This document shows positions 59,862 to 64,000 of a DNA stretch of 64,000 bases, piece by piece. This stretch comes from Syntrophaceae bacterium. GTDB taxonomy: Bacteria; Desulfobacterota; Syntrophia; Syntrophales; UBA2192. The position numbers and the translations under genes are program-made. The stretch's first letter is position 1. The number at the start of each line of letters is the position of its first letter. The stretch covers positions 110,001-174,000 of the forward strand of contig JABLXY010000004.1 of NCBI GenBank assembly GCA_013177795.1, given 5' to 3'. The notes below the pieces were generated by a model. That model did not search any database. It saw only the letters and a list, made by a program, of their open reading frames with translations, and had not been told where the DNA came from.

Positions 59862-59957
59862 GACCAAAGATGCCGTCCGGCCGCGGCAGTCCGCAGCCCG
59901 CCCCTGCGGGCAGGCCGGCAGGGGCATGCTGTGGCGAAAACCGGAAATGCCCGGCGA

Positions 59958-60080
59958 CGGCAGGGTCGTGAGGTTGACCCCGACGGGCTCGGAGGCGAGT
60001 TTCCGAACCCGGGCGATGGCCTCACGGACAGCGCCCGCAGACAGCACAAGAGGCAGGCCGAAACGACCTGCCTCCTTTGC
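59958..60080 (-). pseudogene. Nitronate monooxygenase-like fragment
   Basis: About 41 codons read as AKEAGRFGLPLVLSAGAV followed by REAIARVRKLASEPVGVNL. This matches the N-terminal FMN-barrel region of the nitronate monooxygenase/FabK family, where AGGLG-x-LGAG and RE-I-KVR-LTDKPFGVNL are conserved. The residues before and after are not conserved, no start lies in frame at a family-like distance, and the remainder of the roughly 320-residue enzyme is missing. It looks like a decayed remnant. Confidence 0.5.
60050..60074 (-). terminator. Candidate terminator after the small two-helix protein
   Basis: GAGGCAGG (60050-60057) pairs with CCTGCCTC (60067-60074), 8 bp, 9-nt loop, 30 bp past the stop at 60104 on the minus strand. 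The following tract is TTGTG, so it is weak. Confidence 0.4.
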
Positions 60081-60103
60081 GCGTTGATGTGACGATCCGG
60101 GGC

Positions 60104-60418
60104 TTACTGCCGCCAGGGAGGGGTTATCGCGGTCTTCCCGAGCTGCCTCAGGACTTTCCGTTCCTGCTCCGGGATGAGCCCGGAGCGCATCCGTTCCTTG
60201 ATCGCAAAGGCCTTTTTCCAGAGCCGCCCGATCGTGAGAAACACCGCCAGGATCAAAAGCCCCAGCATGAAAAAGGGTTCGGTGCTCAGCTCACCGTCGA
60301 TGAGGACCCCGACCCAGAAGAAGACGAGAGAGCCTGCGGCGATGACGAACCCCCACGCGCTCAACGCCAGGATGTCCGTCAGTGTGCAGCGGGGTTCTGT
60401 GATGGTTCCGGTTCTCAT
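60104..60418 (-). CDS. Small two-helix membrane protein
   Basis: A 104-residue inner-membrane protein with two helices (about 14-35 and 46-64), then a basic amphipathic C-terminus (RLWKKAFAIKERMRSG). The ATG is fixed by an ideal GGGAGGA site; longer upstream frames lack one. The layout recalls two-helix proteins of the AtpI or DUF type, but no family is assigned. It is transcribed toward the TerC-type gene. Confidence 0.6.
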   Translation of the reverse strand: MRTGTITEPRCTLTDILALSAWGFVIAAGSLVFFWVGVLIDGELSTEPFFMLGLLILAVFLTIGRLWKKAFAIKERMRSGLIPEQERKVLRQLGKTAITPPWRQ

Positions 60419-60550
60419 GGTTCCTCCCACGGCCGGTCGATGCCGGCGCTGTCGTTTCTTTCCTGCCGGCCTGTATCCGATGCCGCGGTTTCGGCCGTTT
60501 TGCTTGCATGCTGATATTGAAAATCCCGTGCCAGGGAGAAGGTGACGCCG

Positions 60551-60586
60551 AAAAAAAACCCGAAACGTCTTGTCGGACAACGGGTT
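60551..60586 (-). terminator. Candidate terminator after the cysteine-rich gene
   Basis: On the minus strand AACCCG (60586-60581) pairs with CGGGTT (60562-60557), 6 bp with an 18-nt loop, followed by a run of T residues (60556-60551). It lies about 120 bp beyond the stop at 60707. Confidence 0.5.
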
Positions 60587-60706
60587 AGGCGTCAGGCGGC
60601 CGGAGGGGCGGGGATGCCTGGGCGTCGCCGGAAGGAACCGGTATTGAAAGATCCGTTCAACAGGGGACAACGAAACGTGAAGACGGGGCCCCGGGTCACT
60701 TCCCTT

Positions 60707-61039
60707 TCACTGTCGGGGATTTGCCCGACGCCGCTCTCGCCGGGGATTTTTCTTGTTCGGGGCGGAAGCCGGGGCTTCCCTGCCCAGGCGCTCGTCCCAG
60801 TATTCGGGGGTCCTCCTCAAGTCCCGGATGCCGTATTCCACGAGTGCGGCCAGCTCCCGGATGCGGTCGCGGAACATCCCCTGGAGACATTCCGGGATGT
60901 GCTCCTGCCTTGTCCGGTGCACCCGGATGCACTCCACGCAGTTTCCGTGGCGGTGGCAGCGAACCTGCACGCAGGGGCAATCATCCACCAGGGCGGGAAG
61001 GCGTTCAGGAGGGGCTACTTTTCCCTTTCTTCGTTTCAT
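60707..61039 (-). CDS. Cysteine-rich protein, zinc-ribbon-like N-terminal cluster
   Basis: A 110-residue protein with a cluster CPCVQVRCHRHGNCVECI plus a Cys in IPECLQG, the C-x-C-x5-C-x5-C-x2-C arrangement of small cytosolic metal-binding proteins (DUF6485-like). The C-terminal half is helical and ends in a basic tail (KKNPRRERRRANPRQ), which could contact nucleic acid. No enzyme motif. It is divergent from the glycerol-1-phosphate dehydrogenase-like gene. The family name is tentative. Confidence 0.62.
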   Translation of the reverse strand: MKRRKGKVAPPERLPALVDDCPCVQVRCHRHGNCVECIRVHRTRQEHIPECLQGMFRDRIRELAALVEYGIRDLRRTPEYWDERLGREAPASAPNKKNPRRERRRANPRQ

Positions 61040-61134
61040 GCGAAACTCCGTCGACGCATGGGCGGTGCGCGAATGTGCCTGACACTGTACGGAAATTGCC
61101 CGCGGAGCACAACCTTTCTTTTTCCCCCGCCCGC

Positions 61135-61163
61135 TTTACTTTCTGCATCCCCTTGTTTACAAT
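61135..61163 (+). promoter_or_regulatory. Sigma70-like promoter for the dehydrogenase at 61197
   Basis: TTTACT (61135-61140), 17-nt spacer, TACAAT (61158-61163), about 27 nt of leader. Confidence 0.65.
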
Positions 61164-61196
61164 GCGTGATCTTCTAGTGCGCAAGGACCCGACGAC

Positions 61197-62642
61197 ATGA
61201 ACCATTGGTTTGAGGCCCTCCAGCAGGCCCTGGACCGGGAGGGGATTCCCAACAACCCGGATAAGGCCCGATACGTTCCCGTCCAGCATTATGCCGAGTC
61301 CCTCGCCGATCTGCGCGGCGCCCTCGCCCGCTGGCACCGGGAACGCCTGCCGGCAGGCGGAAGGATCCGGGTCTTTGTTGACGGTGTCTCCAAGAGGTGC
61401 GCCGAGGGACCGGAGACGGACATCGACGGGGCGTTCCGTTCCCTGCTGGCCGCAGCAGGCATCCCCTACCGCTGGACGGACCTCTCCGCAGCCCTTGCCC
61501 TCCCGCGCGGGGATCTCCACGCTTCCCATGATTGTCTCCGGCGAATGCAGGATGTCGTGCGTGACGGCGGCGACGCCGCAGCGGTTGTTCTCGGCTCAGG
61601 CAGCATCACCGACCTCGTGAAGCACGCGCTGCATACGGAAAACGTGCCGATCCCCTTCGTTTCGGTCCCTACGGCCCTGACCGTCACGGCCTTCACATCG
61701 GCGTTTGCCGTCATCGATTACCACGGGGCCAAGCGGACCCTGCAGTCCAGGCCGGTGTCGGCCGCCTTCTGGGTGAAGCCCTTCCTGGAATGCGCCCCGC
61801 CCAGGATGTCCCGGGCCGGATACGGCGATCTCCTGGCCCGCTTCGTGGCCTACGGGGACTGGTTCCTCGGATACCGCCTCGGGGTCATGGACGGGTACGA
61901 CGAGTCCGCCTTCCGCCTCATGGAACCCTTCTCCGAAGGGATCCGGGCCGCAGCGGCCGGCTTCCGGGAAGAGACCCTGCCTCCCGAGGCCACGGCCTGC
62001 ACCGCGGCAGCGCTGGCCATGGCGGGAATCTCCATGTCCACCGCCGGTGAGACGACACCGCTTTCGGGCTTCGAGCACGTCATCAGCCACGGCCTGGATT
62101 TCCTGAAACTCACGGCGGGCCGGGAGTTGGTCTTCCACGGGGAGCAGGTCGCCCTGGGTTCCCTGGTGAGCGCCCGGACGATCGACCGGATTCTGGAAAT
62201 GGAGAGCCTGCGGGGGGCCCGATGGCGCGGCGGAGACGCCGAAACGGCCCTCAAGGTCCTGGAAGAGAGGCTTCTCGAGGCTCCCCTGCCGGGAGGTGCA
62301 GAAGCCTTCCGGGAGAAGATGCAGGCCGCCCTGGCGGAATTCACCGGTGAATATCAAAAAAAATCGGCACGATGGGCCGTTGCGCAAGAGCGGGTCGGAA
62401 TCTTCGAGCAGAATTGGGGGGACCTTCGCCGGGAGCTGGCGCGCCTGACCATGCGGGCGGCGGATCTCGAGCCCCTGCTGAGAAAATCCGGACTCCCCTG
62501 CCGGCCGGAGGAAACGGAACCGCAGACATCCGAACAGGAGCTCCGCTGGGCGGTTGCGTTTTCCCCCTTTGTGCGGTCCAGGATGAATCTGTCGGACCTG
62601 CTCTTTTGGATGGGCCGGGAAGACCTCGTCGTCTTGCCTTGA
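61197..62642 (+). CDS. sn-Glycerol-1-phosphate dehydrogenase-like metal-dependent dehydrogenase
   Basis: A 481-residue protein of the AraM/EgsA branch of iron-containing alcohol dehydrogenases. The NAD-binding loop is GSGSITDLVKHA, followed by SVPTALTVTAFTSAFAVI. Metal ligands are the Asp in GYGDLLARF and the His residues in GFEHVISHGLDF and FHGEQVALGS. Family members reduce dihydroxyacetone phosphate to glycerol 1-phosphate. It is longer than usual by about 80-100 residues because of an N-terminal segment and a charged C-terminal helical extension from about 385. It precedes a binding-protein gene whose promoter overlaps its stop. Confidence 0.82.
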   Translation: MNHWFEALQQALDREGIPNNPDKARYVPVQHYAESLADLRGALARWHRERLPAGGRIRVFVDGVSKRCAEGPETDIDGAFRSLLAAAGIPYRWTDLSAALALPRGDLHASHDCLRRMQDVVRDGGDAAAVVLGSGSITDLVKHALHTENVPIPFVSVPTALTVTAFTSAFAVIDYHGAKRTLQSRPVSAAFWVKPFLECAPPRMSRAGYGDLLARFVAYGDWFLGYRLGVMDGYDESAFRLMEPFSEGIRAAAAGFREETLPPEATACTAAALAMAGISMSTAGETTPLSGFEHVISHGLDFLKLTAGRELVFHGEQVALGSLVSARTIDRILEMESLRGARWRGGDAETALKVLEERLLEAPLPGGAEAFREKMQAALAEFTGEYQKKSARWAVAQERVGIFEQNWGDLRRELARLTMRAADLEPLLRKSGLPCRPEETEPQTSEQELRWAVAFSPFVRSRMNLSDLLFWMGREDLVVLP

Positions 62643-62668
62643 CAAATCCCCTGATTTGTCCTTATAGA
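62639..62668 (+). promoter_or_regulatory. Promoter with a perfect inverted repeat in the spacer
   Basis: TTGACA (62639-62644), 18-nt spacer, TATAGA (62663-62668). GACAAAT (62641-62647) and ATTTGTC (62654-62660) form a perfect 7-bp inverted repeat with a 6-nt centre lying between the two promoter boxes, as expected of a repressor operator. It overlaps the stop codon of the dehydrogenase. Confidence 0.7.
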
Positions 62669-62778
62669 GACAGCGCTGAAAGACCGGGCGGCAAACGCCG
62701 GCCGGCGGATCCGCCGTCCGGTGAAGCCCGGACGCATCGAATCATCAATCGACGGATCAAACCCCAGGAGGAGGGACT

Positions 62779-63804
62779 ATGAAGCGCATGCGATCGAAAT
62801 GGGCGGTCCTGGCGGCGGGCCTGATCCTGCTTGCGGTCCTGCCGGCAGGCTCGGCCTTCGCCGCGGAGCCGGTGAAGGGCAAGGTCATGATCTACAGCTC
62901 CATCTACCTGCACATCATCGAGCAGCTCAAGCCGGTGCTGAAAAAGGAGTTCCCGGAGCTGGACGTCCAGTGGTTCTACGGGGGCTCGGAGAAGGTGATC
63001 GCCAAGCTCGTGGCGGAGTTCGAGCAGGGCTCCTCCATGGCCGATCTCATCATGATCGCCGACCCGGCCTACTACCTGACCCTCAAGCGGGAGGGAAAGC
63101 TGCTGCAGTACAGGTCCCCGAACGCAAAGTACGTCTATCCCGCATGGCTCGACAAGGACGGCTACTTCTCCGGGGTGCGGATCAACGTGATCGGCATCGC
63201 CTACAACAAGAACATCGTGGCCCCCAAGGACGTCCCCAAGACCTGGTGGGACCTGGCCGACCCCAAGTGGGCGGGCAAGGTCGGCATGCCCAACCCGCTG
63301 CTGTCCGGGACGGCCTTTGCGGGCACGTCGGGCCTGGTGCGCTCGCCCAAGCACGGCTGGCCCTTCTTCGAGGCCCTGCGGAAAAACCGCATCGCCTGCG
63401 AACCCGGAAACGGCGCCGTGGAGACGAAGCTGCTCTCCGGCCAGCTCGCCGTGGGCATGCTTCTGGAGGAGAACGTCCTGAAGGCCATAAGCGAGAAGAA
63501 GCCCCTGGGCTTCGTGTACCCCTCCGACGGGCCCGTCGTGAACCCCTCGGGCATCGCGATCATGAAGACCACCAAGAACCCCGCGGCGGCCAAGGCCGTC
63601 TACGACTTCTTCCTCTCCAAGGCAGGCCAGCAGGCGATCCTGGACGGCTGGATGCACTCGGTGCGGCCCGACATGCCCCCGCCCCGGAACGCCGCCATGA
63701 AGATCACGGAGATCAACAAGTTCGCCCTCCCCATGGACTGGGAAGCCATCAGCCGGGAGCCTGAGAAGGTCAAGGAGAGGTTCGACAGGACGGTTCTCCG
63801 GTAG
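62779..63804 (+). CDS. Ferric-type ABC transporter substrate-binding protein, copy 2
   Basis: A 341-residue periplasmic binding protein with a signal peptide ending near AFA-AEP (about residue 29). The mature part begins KGKVMIYSSIYLHIIEQLKP, then has DLIMIADPAYY, a YNKNIVAPK turn and VYPSDGPVVNPSGIAI, the AfuA/FbpA-type layout. It is only distantly similar to the copy at 27799, so the two may bind different ligands. An AGGAGGAGGG ribosome site precedes the ATG. It is followed by a permease gene cut by the window edge. Confidence 0.88.
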   Translation: MKRMRSKWAVLAAGLILLAVLPAGSAFAAEPVKGKVMIYSSIYLHIIEQLKPVLKKEFPELDVQWFYGGSEKVIAKLVAEFEQGSSMADLIMIADPAYYLTLKREGKLLQYRSPNAKYVYPAWLDKDGYFSGVRINVIGIAYNKNIVAPKDVPKTWWDLADPKWAGKVGMPNPLLSGTAFAGTSGLVRSPKHGWPFFEALRKNRIACEPGNGAVETKLLSGQLAVGMLLEENVLKAISEKKPLGFVYPSDGPVVNPSGIAIMKTTKNPAAAKAVYDFFLSKAGQQAILDGWMHSVRPDMPPPRNAAMKITEINKFALPMDWEAISREPEKVKERFDRTVLR

Positions 63805-63878
63805 TTTCCGGTTCTCGCCCCGCCGGCCCGGCCCCGCCGCGGCCGGCGGGCATTTCCCCTTGCGGAGCGGCCCCGCTC

Positions 63879-64000
63879 ATGTCCACCCTCGGCAGGATCT
63901 TCAGCGTACGCAACCTCGTCATCGGCTCAGCCCTCCTTTTCCTCGTCGCTTTCGTCCTGTTCCCGCTCGCCCTGCTCGTCCTGAGAAGCTTCCTCGGGGC
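63879..64000 (+). CDS. ABC transporter permease (partial, cut by window end)
   Basis: The first 40 codons of a permease. A short polar start (MSTLGRIFSVRN) leads into a hydrophobic helix (LVIGSALLFLVAFVLFPLALLVL) and then RSFLG, a pattern that opens FbpB-type permeases. It starts 74 bp after the binding protein and should form the pore of the same importer. The remainder lies outside the window. Confidence 0.75.
   Translation, partial: MSTLGRIFSVRNLVIGSALLFLVAFVLFPLALLVLRSFLG

Larger units (their letters stand above)
59797..60103. other. 307-bp intergenic region with promoter, hairpin and gene remnant
   Basis: It contains the TerC/DUF475 promoter (59833-59861), a short protein remnant resembling the N-terminal part of nitronate monooxygenase (about 59958-60080, minus strand), and a hairpin at 60050-60074. 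No intact gene is present. Confidence 0.55.

Noticed and set aside
1-64000. CRISPR arrays, insertion sequences, prophage and rRNA/tRNA genes
   Set aside because: No regularly spaced repeats, transposase, integrase or phage structural genes and no rRNA or tRNA sequences were recognised by reading.

Overview
The window reads as a chromosomal stretch of a GC-rich (roughly 65%), anaerobic or microaerobic Gram-negative bacterium. The gene mix fits an uncultured Desulfobacterota/Syntrophia-type lineage: rubrerythrin, a B12-binding mutase-type domain, a family I CoA-transferase, LivHMGFK uptake linked to beta-keto acid cleavage enzymes, PilY1-type minor pilins, and a fused transaldolase-glucose-6-phosphate isomerase. 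That placement is inferred from gene content only. No rRNA, tRNA, CRISPR array, phage or intact insertion sequence was found. The exception in composition is the first 1.2 kb, an AT-rich M48 peptidase lipoprotein gene that looks acquired.

Layout. 0-9.4 kb: peptidase, lytic transglycosylase, SDR, small proteins, a beta-CASP metallo-hydrolase, methyltransferase, MtgA transglycosylase, then a tight set of DUF1499 lipoprotein, glycosyltransferase and TVP38-like membrane protein. 9.4-17.6 kb: a sugar-phosphate operon (glucokinase, transketolase, transaldolase-Pgi fusion, RpiA, DUF3047 protein). 17.8-21 kb: an unusual NRAMP-family transporter co-transcribed with a soluble MgtE-N/CBS protein, divergent from a B12-binding protein. 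21-25 kb: Tim44-like protein, rubrerythrin, a free-standing CBM48 protein, and a CoA-transferase whose 327-bp leader is rich in long stem-loops. 25-30 kb: a ferric-type ABC importer behind Hsp33. 30-33 kb: alcohol dehydrogenase and small unknown proteins. 33-39.6 kb: minor pilin operon (FimT, PilV, PilW, PilX, PilY1). 40.9-50.3 kb: a catabolic island with two BKACE enzymes, an XRE-cupin regulator, a hydroxyacyl-CoA-dehydrogenase-like enzyme, a complete LivHMGFK importer and a threonine-dehydrogenase-like SDR. 50.5-64 kb: LysM protein, crotonase, RNA-binding protein, amino-acid permease, Tat-signal methyltransferase, a GidA-like flavoprotein with its own permease, TerC/DUF475 protein, a glycerol-1-phosphate-dehydrogenase-like enzyme, and a second ferric-type importer cut by the window end.

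The most interesting units are: (1) the BKACE island, where two dehydrogenases that should make beta-keto acids are paired with two cleavage enzymes around one importer, which predicts uptake and CoA-dependent breakdown of an unknown beta-hydroxy acid; (2) the NRAMP-related transporter lacking the usual metal-site residues, coupled to a soluble Mg-sensor-like protein; (3) the four-cysteine GidA-like flavoenzyme coupled to a permease; (4) the structured leader before the CoA-transferase; (5) a promoter whose spacer is filled by a perfect inverted repeat in front of the second ferric-type binding protein. Many sigma70-like promoters (mostly with exact 17-nt spacers) and several intrinsic terminators could be placed directly from the sequence.
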